35,057 nucleotides of DNA from a virus. The position numbers and the translations under genes were made by a program. Under the pieces are notes generated by a model. The model was not told the origin of the DNA, ran no database searches, and was given only the letters and a program-made list of their open reading frames with translations. Of this stretch, positions 14,402-22,040 are shown in pieces. Numbering within the stretch: position 1 is the stretch's first letter; each line of letters begins with the position of its first letter. Location: the IMG/VR virus record IMGVR_UViG_3300042982_000006, positions 1-35,057 of that record, one strand, 5' to 3'.

Positions 14402-14430
14402 ATCCTACCGAAGAATGGGCCTAGCGTCAA
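14402..14430 (-). promoter_or_regulatory. sigma70 promoter with 8-bp inverted repeat across the -10
   Basis: Minus strand: -35 TTGACG, 17-base spacer, -10 TAGGAT. AGGCCCAT and ATGGGCCT flank 11 bases that include the left part of the -10. Directs the DUF7220-like and PRPP-synthetase-like genes. Confidence 0.72.
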
Positions 14431-14433
14431 CAT

Positions 14434-14826
14434 CTAAATTTGTACTTGGAACGCTTTTCTCATATCAGCAAGAGCTTCCTCTGGAACATTGTGGATGTTC
14501 ACTCCACCGCGACGATTCTCGACAACAATGTAGGTGATGCGATACCCATACTTCTCCGCAAGCTTCCTGTAGTTCTTCATTGCCCTTCCTGTTGGGAAGA
14601 CATTGGATACCACAACCGGCTCACCTTCAATCATGGTTGCTTCGGTGTCCCGTAGACATTGGCGAAAAGCATAAGCCATTCGTTTCTCAGTCCACAGGTA
14701 TTCACCTTCCTCAGTAAACAGATACTGATCGTGCTCATAGTGATTGCAATCAAGTGAGTCTGCCAACGTTGCAGCGAACGTGGACTTGCCAGAACCGGGC
14801 AAGCCACGAATCAGATATAAATTCAC
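14434..14826 (-). CDS. P-loop kinase, polynucleotide-kinase-like (AAA_33)
   Basis: A 130-residue protein with Walker A GLPGSGKST (8-16), an acidic YEHDQYLF after strand 2 and VVVSNVFPTG after strand 3. This is the fold of small T4 Pnkp-type 5'-kinases and related AAA_33 proteins that phosphorylate RNA or nucleotides. Its ATG overlaps the RNA ligase stop, so the two are co-translated; a 5'-OH kinase preceding ligation is the expected partner of an Rnl1-type ligase. It lacks the Pnkp phosphatase domain. Confidence 0.78.
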   Translation of the reverse strand: MNLYLIRGLPGSGKSTFAATLADSLDCNHYEHDQYLFTEEGEYLWTEKRMAYAFRQCLRDTEATMIEGEPVVVSNVFPTGRAMKNYRKLAEKYGYRITYIVVENRRGGVNIHNVPEEALADMRKAFQVQI

Positions 14827-15725
14827 TGTGCCTCCTTCTCAAAGTATTTCTCAATGACAGCCCTACGGTCTGCCTCAGTTGTTGCCTTCCATTTATCTTT
14901 GTCCCACCAGCGAGTGACGTAATGCACAACAGCATAGAACTCTTCGTCAAGGGTTTTGATGAACTCTTCTTTGTTGTCGAACATCTGGTCAATCTTCTTG
15001 TCGCCCATACGCATGATGAATTTCTTCGACAGGTAGTGTGGCGACTTGATCTTGCACACAGTTTCCCGAGTAGCAGCGTCAATGATCATCCAGCCTTCAT
15101 GCTTGCACTCCCTTACCATTTCCCAAAGCTCACCGAAGGTGCCACGGAACACTTCAGGACGCTTGGCACCTAGAAGTTCAGCATAGCTATCCAGTTGAGC
15201 CTCGTTCAGCATTTCGTTCTCGTAAGAACAGTTCTGCATAAGACGTGCACCAATCAGGTACGCCCCGGCCTCTTCTTCAACGATGTGTGGATCAGACGGA
15301 TCACAGATTTCAAAGATCAGGGTAAGATTCGATGCAGCAATCTCAATACCCGGCAGCTTCTCAATGTAGGTGCGAGCTAACACAGCGAAGTCCGAGTCAA
15401 GGGAGCCAGTCGTGGAGACGATCAGTTCACCTTTCCAATAGCGGCAAGCCGCCATGAATCCATTGACCTTACGTGGTGCAACGATTGGAGTGTGAGTCTT
15501 CAGGTCAAGACCTGCGAAGTTCTCACCATAGTTAAACACCTTAGTGAAAGGCCAAATCACTTTGTTGCCTTCATCGTCCAACACCATCCCGCGAGCCTCT
15601 AGCAGCAGAGGATCAGTGTTCCAGAGCGCATCATAGAACACCTTACGTGCGTACTTGAAGACCGAAAGGCCGTTGTCGTAACGCTTCTGCTTTACCAGCC
15701 CAGCCTTAATCAGTTCTTCAAACAT
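14823..15725 (-). CDS. T4 Rnl1-like RNA ligase
   Basis: A 300-residue ATP-dependent RNA ligase. Motif I KVNG (nucleophile about K86), the following VSTTGSLDSD segment as in T4 Rnl1, motif III region TLIFEICDPSD, motif IV HEGWMI and motif V CKIKS are visible. It seals 3'-OH/5'-phosphate RNA ends, typically repairing tRNAs cut by host anticodon nucleases. Start at 15725 follows GGAGC eight bases upstream; a longer frame to 15833 lies within the preceding gene. Coupled to the kinase gene and part of a phage with a full tRNA set. Confidence 0.85.
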   Translation of the reverse strand: MFEELIKAGLVKQKRYDNGLSVFKYARKVFYDALWNTDPLLLEARGMVLDDEGNKVIWPFTKVFNYGENFAGLDLKTHTPIVAPRKVNGFMAACRYWKGELIVSTTGSLDSDFAVLARTYIEKLPGIEIAASNLTLIFEICDPSDPHIVEEEAGAYLIGARLMQNCSYENEMLNEAQLDSYAELLGAKRPEVFRGTFGELWEMVRECKHEGWMIIDAATRETVCKIKSPHYLSKKFIMRMGDKKIDQMFDNKEEFIKTLDEEFYAVVHYVTRWWDKDKWKATTEADRRAVIEKYFEKEAQ

Positions 15726-15726
15726 A

Positions 15727-15948
15727 TCATTGCTCCAATTTGATTGTGCCTTGGAAGACACTATATTCATCGATAACCCACTGCTCACCGTAATTACCAT
15801 CTGGAATGGAGACGCCTGCAAACTCGTCTCCAACTACGATACTGGTTGCCATCACGATGAATGGTGGTTGATCCTTGTGGATCATCAGAGTGCCCGGAAT
15901 AACGTCAGGCAGTTCTTTATCATCCCGCTCAATAACCATTCTTGTCAT
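15727..15948 (-). CDS. Small hypothetical protein
   Basis: A 73-residue protein starting MTRMVIERDDKELPDVI; its ATG overlaps the metallophosphoesterase stop as TAATG and its stop adjoins the RNA ligase start. Beta-rich, soluble, unknown. Confidence 0.6.
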   Translation of the reverse strand: MTRMVIERDDKELPDVIPGTLMIHKDQPPFIVMATSIVVGDEFAGVSIPDGNYGEQWVIDEYSVFQGTIKLEQ

Positions 15949-16517
15949 TAGTCACGCTCTCCTGTGTGGTGGTCGTTAGCAACAAACTCTTGCTTCGCCA
16001 TGTGGATCTTGATTTCAGCCACAGAGAATACCTGATGGTCAGGGTGGTTGTCAATACCAACGTCCAGACGTTTCCCACGTGGCTTCATAGAGCCGTGAGA
16101 GTGACCATGCAGATGCCATGCACCGTGATGAGCCTTGTTCCAAGTTTCCAGAGGGAAGTGGAACAGACAAACCTTGTTACGGTCGATGGTGATTTCCTTG
16201 TAGTGGCAAATCTCTTTTACGTGAGCCAGATTAGCTTGTTCGATTTTATCCCACAGACCATCTTGGCAGTGGTTGCCCTTGATGAATGTAATAACACCGT
16301 TCAGTTCTTTGATCAGTTCGATCACCTTTGGAGCGCCCTTAGAGCCAGTGAACACGAAGTCGCCCAAGTGATACACTTCATCCATCAGACCTACACGGCT
16401 ATTCCACCGCTTGATGATTTCCTCTCGTTGTTGCTCAAACGTCCAAGGACGGTTGCAGTATTCCACAATATTCTTGTGGTCAACGTGCAGGTCACTTGTA
16501 AACCAAATCTCACTCAT
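15948..16517 (-). CDS. Calcineurin-like metallophosphoesterase
   Basis: A 189-residue enzyme with all metal-binding blocks: SDLHVDH (D9, H11), HLGDFV, KGNHC, LFHFPLE and HLHGHSHG. Members of this phage-common group cleave phosphodiesters or phosphomonoesters of nucleotides or RNA (for example 2',3'-cyclic phosphate). It lies immediately upstream of the RNA ligase/kinase pair, so an end-healing role in RNA repair is plausible but unproven. Overlaps the HD gene by eight bases. Confidence 0.87.
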   Translation of the reverse strand: MSEIWFTSDLHVDHKNIVEYCNRPWTFEQQREEIIKRWNSRVGLMDEVYHLGDFVFTGSKGAPKVIELIKELNGVITFIKGNHCQDGLWDKIEQANLAHVKEICHYKEITIDRNKVCLFHFPLETWNKAHHGAWHLHGHSHGSMKPRGKRLDVGIDNHPDHQVFSVAEIKIHMAKQEFVANDHHTGERD

Positions 16518-16953
16518 AATAAACTCCTGTTACCAAAATTGTCAGTTGTCGTGGATACTTCTTCAAGCCTTTTTCATTCTGGCTCTTGATGCTCTCCACC
16601 ATATTGGCCATAGTATCGCAGATTTTCACTTCACGTGCAAGAGCAGTGGCGACGATAAGTTCCATGTACTCTTGGTAGATGAGGTCTGGATGTTTGCTCA
16701 GGCGAGCTACACAGAATGCAACAGCCGTACCAAACTCACGCTCAAGTTCCCGATACTCAGTATCTGTGTCTTCTAAAACATCATGCAACCATGCGATTGC
16801 GATCAGAGTGGAGAGTAGTGGATGACCTTGATTACGTTTGATCACATTCTCTACAACTTGTCGAAGGTGATAAATATAGTCTTTGTCGCCATACTTCTGA
16901 CCTTTGTGTCGTTCAGTGGCGAATGCTTCAGCACGTTTTTCAAGATCAAGCAT
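16510..16953 (-). CDS. RSH-type HD hydrolase (SpoT/MESH1-like)
   Basis: A 147-residue single HD domain. YIYHLRQVV supplies H29, WLHDVLEDT supplies the HD pair (H57, D58) and the catalytic ED (E61, D62), and KICDTMANM replaces the family's KLADRxxN (D113). This layout is that of the (p)ppGpp hydrolase domain of Spo/Rel and MESH1. It could degrade alarmones, or another nucleotide signal, during infection. No synthetase or TGS/ACT domains are present. Start follows TAGGAGAA. Confidence 0.75.
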   Translation of the reverse strand: MLDLEKRAEAFATERHKGQKYGDKDYIYHLRQVVENVIKRNQGHPLLSTLIAIAWLHDVLEDTDTEYRELEREFGTAVAFCVARLSKHPDLIYQEYMELIVATALAREVKICDTMANMVESIKSQNEKGLKKYPRQLTILVTGVYYE

Positions 16954-16973
16954 AACGTTCTCCTAAATTTTGG

Positions 16974-17001
16974 GACAAGAAAGCCCGCCTTGTGGGCGGG
17001 C
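16974..17001 (-). terminator. Rho-independent terminator
   Basis: Minus strand GCCCGCC-CACAA-GGCGGGC followed by TTTCTTG, directly after the 140-residue gene. Strong GC stem with U-rich tail. Confidence 0.8.
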
Positions 17002-17008
17002 AGACAAA

Positions 17009-17431
17009 TTAAGCTTCTGGCTCAATCAGCTTCAGTACAGCCAAGTTCAGAGGCTTCACCATCACATCTTGAGTGACGACACCGCCTTTGCGGTTAACAG
17101 AGAACTTAACCTTTTCAACCAGCTTGGTTGCAATCGCCAGACTCACACCAATAGGAGTGAAGCCAGTTTGCAGTTTGATGCCTTGTGGGAAAGCCGCTGC
17201 GATGGTGCCTTCAGCATTCTGGTACACATCCCACTCAGATTGATGCAGGTTGTGTAGACGAACGGCAGTAGCCATGCTCAGGTAACGGTTGCCTTGGTAG
17301 CCTTTCTGCTCGGTGAAGAATCGGCCAGTTTTGCTGTCAGCATCCAGAGCGTAGCCGAGGGTGTACATGAAGTTCAGTACAGAGCGAACTTGAACTACGG
17401 TGGTATCTACTTTGTTGAATTCTTGTGTCAT
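17009..17431 (-). CDS. Hypothetical protein
   Basis: A 140-residue soluble protein starting MTQEFNKVDTTVVQVRSVL after AAGGAGAA (an ATG six codons earlier lacks a site). Mixed alpha/beta, no motif recognised. It directly follows the DNA ligase gene and is closed by a terminator, as an abundantly made last gene of an operon would be. Confidence 0.65.
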   Translation of the reverse strand: MTQEFNKVDTTVVQVRSVLNFMYTLGYALDADSKTGRFFTEQKGYQGNRYLSMATAVRLHNLHQSEWDVYQNAEGTIAAAFPQGIKLQTGFTPIGVSLAIATKLVEKVKFSVNRKGGVVTQDVMVKPLNLAVLKLIEPEA

Positions 17432-17441
17432 TTGGTTCTCC

Positions 17442-18626
17442 TTATTCATAATCGCGGATTGCTACACCAGTGGGGAATTGTGGTAACAATGTCCCTTTGT
17501 AGCGTGTTTGGTATTGTACCGTAATATTCTTGCCAATGTAAAGCTCTTTGTTGGCTAGGTACTCGGCTCGTTGAGCCATTGAACCCAATGTAACACAGAA
17601 CTCCAACTCGTTCAAGTCGTTTCTCACAGCAAAGACAGAGCCATCATCTTTGGCAGCAAGCACATCAAGAATCAAGAACTCGCTGTCAAGGAATTCTTTA
17701 TACTTCTGAAGGTCGGCAGAGCGCTTACCGCTCTCATACATACCCTTGAAGTTACGCAGCATGATACCTTCATAGCCAAGACCCACAGCAACTTTGTGCT
17801 TGACCTTCATGTCCGCTTCATCAGCGATGTAGAAGTATTCAGTGATCTGGATATGTGGTGATACTACAGGGATTCCACACAAGTTGTCAAGGTCTTTCAC
17901 ACGTTCTGAGAACGGTTTGTCCGTCACAACATCGAAGATGTGGAACTGGAGCTTTGGGCGCAGTTCGTGGATCAGGTAAGCTTCCTCAAGGGCGTCAGAC
18001 GCTTCCTTGTGCTTGGCCGCATCATACGGTGTAGCATAGCGAGCCTTCTCAGCCTTCTTGATTGCCTTGTCAACTTCCTTCTGAGTATCGGTACGCTTTA
18101 CAGCGGACACAATATCCTGAAGCTCTTGCCCATGCACGTAGATTTCACCATCCCAAATATCACCCTCTTCCATATGGATTGTCAGGGCAGCGGTCAGGTG
18201 AGGAACATCCCATAGTTGCGATGTGCGAGACTCAATGGTAACGACACCATTACGCTTCTTGGCAAGGGCGCGAACACCGTCATACTTGACGGAGCCGTAG
18301 CACGGATATTCCATCCGATGGCCTTGCTTACGGAAGTCAGCAGCCAGCATAGCAAGAATGTCGAGTGTGCCAAGATCACTCTTGTTCTCACGATAGTTCT
18401 TGTCTTCTTGCTTCTTGATGCGCGCTAAAGCTTCAAGCTCAGCTTGCTCATAGGCATTTCGACCTTGCTTACCTTCAGTGATAACTTCATCCTTACGAGT
18501 CATCTTACCACCAAGCTTGCCGTGGTTGATGGTAATTGCGGCATTACCGTCGATAGTATTCCAGACAGAGATTGTCCACACCTTCATTTCGCCTTTCTTG
18601 TCAAGGCCATAGAGAGTCTTGATCAT
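17442..18626 (-). CDS. ATP-dependent DNA ligase with WGR-like N-terminal domain
   Basis: A 394-residue ligase. Residues 1-80 (TLYGLDKKGEMKVWTISVW, HGKLGGK, a QAELEA helix) have the layout of a WGR-type nucleic-acid-binding domain. The adenylyltransferase core follows: motif I SVKYDGVRA (nucleophile K114), the ESR of motif Ia, FHIFDVV (III), GYEGIMLRN (IV), LQKYKEF (V), then an OB fold ending LPQFPTG. It seals nicks in replicating phage DNA. Start has AGGAGGA upstream and overlaps the preceding stop. Confidence 0.88.
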   Translation of the reverse strand: MIKTLYGLDKKGEMKVWTISVWNTIDGNAAITINHGKLGGKMTRKDEVITEGKQGRNAYEQAELEALARIKKQEDKNYRENKSDLGTLDILAMLAADFRKQGHRMEYPCYGSVKYDGVRALAKKRNGVVTIESRTSQLWDVPHLTAALTIHMEEGDIWDGEIYVHGQELQDIVSAVKRTDTQKEVDKAIKKAEKARYATPYDAAKHKEASDALEEAYLIHELRPKLQFHIFDVVTDKPFSERVKDLDNLCGIPVVSPHIQITEYFYIADEADMKVKHKVAVGLGYEGIMLRNFKGMYESGKRSADLQKYKEFLDSEFLILDVLAAKDDGSVFAVRNDLNELEFCVTLGSMAQRAEYLANKELYIGKNITVQYQTRYKGTLLPQFPTGVAIRDYE

Positions 18627-18850
18627 GGGTAGTCCTCCTGAAGCTGTTCGATTCGCTCTTGTAGAGTGTGCTTGTAAATGTTCATCTCTCCATCGTCAGA
18701 CACGATTTGCGTGTAGTAGACGTAGGCAAGTTCTTCGCCCATTTCACCTTCTACACGTGCTACGAAGTCTATTGGATTCAGCACACCAGTGAACATCGAC
18801 AGATAGTCGTCACCAGATTCAGTTCTCATTGCGATAGCAATAGTTGTCAT
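18623..18850 (-). CDS. Small hypothetical protein
   Basis: A 75-residue acidic protein starting MTTIAIAMRTESGDDYLS. The start at 18850 follows GGAGGGG and overlaps the upstream stop (ATGA); its stop overlaps the ligase ATG. Unknown family. Confidence 0.6.
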   Translation of the reverse strand: MTTIAIAMRTESGDDYLSMFTGVLNPIDFVARVEGEMGEELAYVYYTQIVSDDGEMNIYKHTLQERIEQLQEDYP

Positions 18851-19080
18851 ATCCCCTCCATATTCACTTTGAAGTATTCGTTTTTCATCCAAGCCTTGGT
18901 GTACAACTGATAACCCATATTCCGAGCAATCTCGATAATCAGGTTAGCTTGCTTACGACGTTCGCTTGGATTGGCACAGTTACTGCAAGACTCACGCATT
19001 GTGCAGAGACAGTAACCACCTTGAGTGGACTCCCAAATCTTCTGCATAGCGTTGTCTGGTTCGTATTCATTCTGAAACAT
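18847..19080 (-). CDS. Small cysteine-rich hypothetical protein
   Basis: A 77-residue protein with YCLCTMRESCSNC in its first half, a plausible zinc or Fe-S site, and a helical second half. It starts inside the end of the dCMP deaminase gene after GTGGAG. Unknown function. Confidence 0.58.
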   Translation of the reverse strand: MFQNEYEPDNAMQKIWESTQGGYCLCTMRESCSNCANPSERRKQANLIIEIARNMGYQLYTKAWMKNEYFKVNMEGI

Positions 19081-19471
19081 ACTTCTCCACCTCCACGTTG
19101 TACTTTCTCAGGTAATCAAGACCTTCGGTCTTTCGGTATTCGTCACGATACACAACACGCTTCACTCCGGCACGTACCAAGAGTTTCGAGCATTCAAGGC
19201 ACGGACTGAGAGTGACATACATTGTAGCACCTTTTGTGGAGAGTCCCTGCTCCAAGCATTTCCCCAAACTATTAAGTTCGGCGTGTACAACCTCGGGATT
19301 CCCGTCAGGTGAGAATTCCCATTGATTAGGTCCACCACTTGCCATCCCGTTGAGGCCGGGAGATACGATACCCGATGCCAGTACGAGAGCACATCCAACC
19401 TGAGTACGTGGGCACTGACTTTTCTTAGCGAAAGATTCTGCGGTTTCCATATACGATTGGTCATAGTTCAT
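19067..19471 (-). CDS. dCMP/cytidine-type deaminase
   Basis: A 134-residue zinc deaminase. HAE (63-65) and PCLEC (90-94) form the zinc site; CPRTQVGCALV is the N-terminal substrate loop. Phage homologues convert dCMP to dUMP for thymidylate synthesis. Its length fits a short dCMP deaminase. It lies among small genes between the protease and the DNA ligase. Start follows AGGAGACGAA. Confidence 0.85.
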   Translation of the reverse strand: MNYDQSYMETAESFAKKSQCPRTQVGCALVLASGIVSPGLNGMASGGPNQWEFSPDGNPEVVHAELNSLGKCLEQGLSTKGATMYVTLSPCLECSKLLVRAGVKRVVYRDEYRKTEGLDYLRKYNVEVEKYVSE

Positions 19472-19479
19472 TTCGTCTC

Positions 19480-19674
19480 CTACTCTTCAACCATGAAGAG
19501 TTGGACACCAGAGTCAACAGGTTCCATACAATATTCACCCAAGTCCTCTACATGACCAACACCAGCCCAACCGGCTTTTGTGAAGCCATTGCAATCTCCG
19601 TAGGCGACTAAAAGTTCCCCATCGCCAGCTTCAACACGCTTGTCTACGATTGCTTTCAGTTCATAAAGGTTCAT
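19480..19674 (-). CDS. Small hypothetical protein
   Basis: A 64-residue acidic protein beginning MNLYELKAIVDKRVEAGDGE and ending GVQLFMVEE. The pattern (VDKRVEAGDGELLVAYGDCNG) resembles small phage proteins that have no known function. Overlaps the upstream gene by four bases. Confidence 0.58.
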   Translation of the reverse strand: MNLYELKAIVDKRVEAGDGELLVAYGDCNGFTKAGWAGVGHVEDLGEYCMEPVDSGVQLFMVEE

Positions 19675-20015
19675 CGTTTCTGTCCTCTGCGAGTTGCTGT
19701 TCCGAAGGCAGGCTTGCTGTCTTCTCCTAGTGGTTTGCCCTTCTGCAAGCGGCTTGTATTCACCGTATAATGACCTTTCCCGTATTCGTTGTCAATCCAT
19801 TCTTGAGCCGTTGCCCGACTGGCCGTATGCACGAAGACATAATCACCCATAGCGTCTTTGACAAAGAATGTCGCTGGAGGGATGAACTCCCATTTGGCAA
19901 ATTCCTCATACGATACCAGTGTCACCTTCTGCTTGTCAACGATGTACGCAGTGTAGATATTCTCCTTGGCCTGCATCTTGGCAAGCACTTGTTCCATCAG
20001 GCAAATCTTACTCAT
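19671..20015 (-). CDS. Hypothetical protein
   Basis: A 114-residue protein starting MSKICLMEQVLAKMQAKEN; the start at 20015 overlaps the end of the 52-residue gene upstream. A central beta-rich domain (YTAYIVDKQKVTLVSYEEF) is followed by a basic, disordered C-terminus (ATRRGQKR). Unknown. Confidence 0.58.
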   Translation of the reverse strand: MSKICLMEQVLAKMQAKENIYTAYIVDKQKVTLVSYEEFAKWEFIPPATFFVKDAMGDYVFVHTASRATAQEWIDNEYGKGHYTVNTSRLQKGKPLGEDSKPAFGTATRRGQKR

Positions 20016-20166
20016 CAGCTTTCTTCCCCAAAGCAGCACCAACAATGTACTTGACAAGTTTGAGCTTGTCCTCGGGGCGCGGCACGTGTCCAGCTTTAAG
20101 GATCGTGTTGATGGTTTGGATGGCAATCTCGTTGATCTGAATTTGTAACTGCTCTGCTTCGCTCAT
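20008..20166 (-). CDS. 52-residue helical hypothetical protein
   Basis: Starts MSEAEQLQIQINEIAIQTIN after TGGAGGTATT and ends GAALGKKADE. Almost wholly helical with heptad-like leucine/isoleucine spacing, so it may dimerise. Its stop overlaps the next start by eight bases. Confidence 0.58.
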   Translation of the reverse strand: MSEAEQLQIQINEIAIQTINTILKAGHVPRPEDKLKLVKYIVGAALGKKADE

Positions 20167-20185
20167 AATACCTCCAAACAATAGA

Positions 20186-20222
20186 CATAAAAATGGCCAG
20201 CTACCGGGTTAGGGTGACTGGC
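20186..20222 (-). terminator. Rho-independent terminator after clpP-like gene
   Basis: Minus strand GCCAGTCACC / GGTAGCTGGC, a 10-bp stem with one mismatch and a 7-base loop, followed by CATTTTTATG. Confidence 0.75.
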
Positions 20223-20236
20223 TCATGGGGTGAATC

Positions 20237-20851
20237 TTACTGGTCAAACGGGTCTGTGTCAACCACTTCTTCGGCTTCTTCACCTTCAGCAGCGTAAGCC
20301 TCACGGAGAGCTTCACGATACTGAGAGAAGGCGATCAGGCGCTGAGCCAGTTCTTCACCTTCGAAGTAGACCTCACGTCCGTCGATCACACGCTCAATCT
20401 CTTGCTCCGTCAGGAAGCCAGTGTACGTCAGACGCACGAAACGTTGGATCATTTTGTCGTGGTGGTCAACGCAACTCTTTACGTGGGGAGCCATACCGTA
20501 TGTCCCGTAAGACCCTGTGTGGATCATAAAGGACGACATGTCATCAATCTCCCACTCTTCACAGGCTAGCGCGATGGCTGTTCCTGCGGAGGCACAGGTT
20601 GGACCAATGTATGCGACTGTGTGTGCAGCAGTGCGAGCAATAGCACGGCAGAGCATGTGAGCCGTATCAACGGAGCCGCCCGGTGTAACAATGTCAATGT
20701 GAATAACATCACGTTCTCCTGCTCCTGCAAACAACTGGAACTCGTCTTCGAAGTCATCAACTTCAGTAATAGGACGGGCCAGTCTCAGATGGTAATCATT
20801 CACAACACGAGAGTTCATCATGATGCGGTTGGGTTTGTTGTCTTCATTCAT
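20237..20851 (-). CDS. ClpP-like serine protease
   Basis: A 204-residue ClpP-superfamily protein. VTPGGSVDTA forms the oxyanion loop, S88 in CASAGTAIAL is the nucleophile and H111 in FMIHTGSYGTYG the catalytic histidine. It is truncated at the N-terminus relative to bacterial ClpP and has an acidic C-terminal tail (EGEEAEEVVDTDPFDQ). Phage ClpP-like proteins may process virion proteins or modulate host Clp proteolysis. It is in an early operon with PhoH rather than in the head block, favouring a host-directed role. ATGA overlap with phoH. Confidence 0.82.
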   Translation of the reverse strand: MNEDNKPNRIMMNSRVVNDYHLRLARPITEVDDFEDEFQLFAGAGERDVIHIDIVTPGGSVDTAHMLCRAIARTAAHTVAYIGPTCASAGTAIALACEEWEIDDMSSFMIHTGSYGTYGMAPHVKSCVDHHDKMIQRFVRLTYTGFLTEQEIERVIDGREVYFEGEELAQRLIAFSQYREALREAYAAEGEEAEEVVDTDPFDQ

Positions 20852-21609
20852 TGTACACCCTCCTTATGAAGTGCGATGATCCATTGCTTACAAGCATCGG
20901 AACGTTCGATATCGTTTACGTGGTTGAAGTCTACGAACCCACATTGCAGGTTGGAATACTTCTCAGTCATTTGTGTTAGGAACTTCAAACCACTACGGTC
21001 TTTCAGTTCGGATTGTCCAACGTCACCACTGATCACCATCTTGCAACCCTTACCTTGACGGGTGACAATCTTGACAGCTTCATCAATTGTGATGTCTTCG
21101 CCTTCGTCAACAATGAAGAAGCAATTCTCAGCACTGAATCCCTTAACTACTTCAAGAGGGACATACTGAATGTTGCCGTTCTCAATTGCTGTTTCAAGTC
21201 CACCAGCAGTCAGACGATCACGAAGGATGTTGATAACTGGCATCAGCCACATTTCCATCTTCTCGATTGCACTACCCTTGAACATACCCAGCGATTTGCT
21301 GTTAGATACGTTAGGACGCACGAACACAATCTTATCAATCTCGCCTCTTAGGTAGGCATCACATGCCATGACGGTTGGGATATAGGTTTTAGATGTTCCT
21401 GCGAAGCCTGTGGCGATGGTGAGCGGGTTTTCATTGATAGACTGGATGTACGCACGTTGCTTCTCGTTGCGTGGCACAAGCGGCTTTGTGTTGGCTTGGT
21501 GGCGACCTTCTTCTCTGGCCTCTACAAACTTAGGCTTCACTTCACGCCCACGTTCTTCCTTCTCTTCCCAACGTTTCCCGATAACTTTTGCTTGGTTTCT
21601 CTTAGCCAT
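20848..21609 (-). CDS. phoH: PhoH-family ATPase
   Basis: A 253-residue protein with the PhoH core: Walker A GFAGTSKT (68-75; note S in place of the usual G before K), KIVFVRPNVSNSKSLG, FIVDEGEDIT (Walker B) and MVISGDVGQSELKDRSGL. The basic N-terminal 45 residues are extra. PhoH proteins are ATPases/helicase-like and are common in large phages; their role in infection is unsettled. Start follows TGGAGGTGC. Confidence 0.9.
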   Translation of the reverse strand: MAKRNQAKVIGKRWEEKEERGREVKPKFVEAREEGRHQANTKPLVPRNEKQRAYIQSINENPLTIATGFAGTSKTYIPTVMACDAYLRGEIDKIVFVRPNVSNSKSLGMFKGSAIEKMEMWLMPVINILRDRLTAGGLETAIENGNIQYVPLEVVKGFSAENCFFIVDEGEDITIDEAVKIVTRQGKGCKMVISGDVGQSELKDRSGLKFLTQMTEKYSNLQCGFVDFNHVNDIERSDACKQWIIALHKEGVQ

Positions 21610-21616
21610 TATGCAC

Positions 21617-21642
21617 CTCCATGAAAACGGGGCCGAAGCCCC
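21617..21642 (-). terminator. Rho-independent terminator
   Basis: Minus strand GGGGC-TTCG-GCCCC then GTTTTCATGG, between the 130-residue gene and phoH. The phoH ribosome site lies immediately after, so some read-through must feed phoH. Confidence 0.72.
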
Positions 21643-21647
21643 AACAA

Positions 21648-22040
21648 TTAGGAAGCGAGGTCAGCAGCCAGTGCGTCCTCTACTTCTTTGCCGAACGACT
21701 CATCAGTTGGGATGAGCTTTGTCAGGATATCAATCAACTGATCATTCACTACATCATTCACTTGCTGAGAGGCCACGATCACATCTTGGAACTCATCGCT
21801 CTTCATGATCTTGTCAACACGCTTGATAGCGTTGAAGTCAACACGTTGTAGGAAGGCTTGACCAACGAGTTCTGTAAACTCTGTCAGTTCTTGCATATCG
21901 ATTAGTTTCTTGGCAAGTTCAGGCGTGAATTCAAATCCTTGTGCATGCAGGATTGGGAACAGTGCGTTCCCTACAGAGTTCTTTGCAAACTCAGTGAAGA
22001 ATTCTCGTTGTGCTTTTGTTAGGCGCTTTACTTCTGTCAT
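21648..22040 (-). CDS. Hypothetical protein
   Basis: A 130-residue, all-helical acidic protein starting MTEVKRLTKAQREFFTEFAK. No membrane segment or motif. Starts as TAATG overlap after GGAGGAC; it is the second gene behind the strong early promoter at 22490-22518 and closes with a terminator, so it is probably abundant early. Confidence 0.65.
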   Translation of the reverse strand: MTEVKRLTKAQREFFTEFAKNSVGNALFPILHAQGFEFTPELAKKLIDMQELTEFTELVGQAFLQRVDFNAIKRVDKIMKSDEFQDVIVASQQVNDVVNDQLIDILTKLIPTDESFGKEVEDALAADLAS

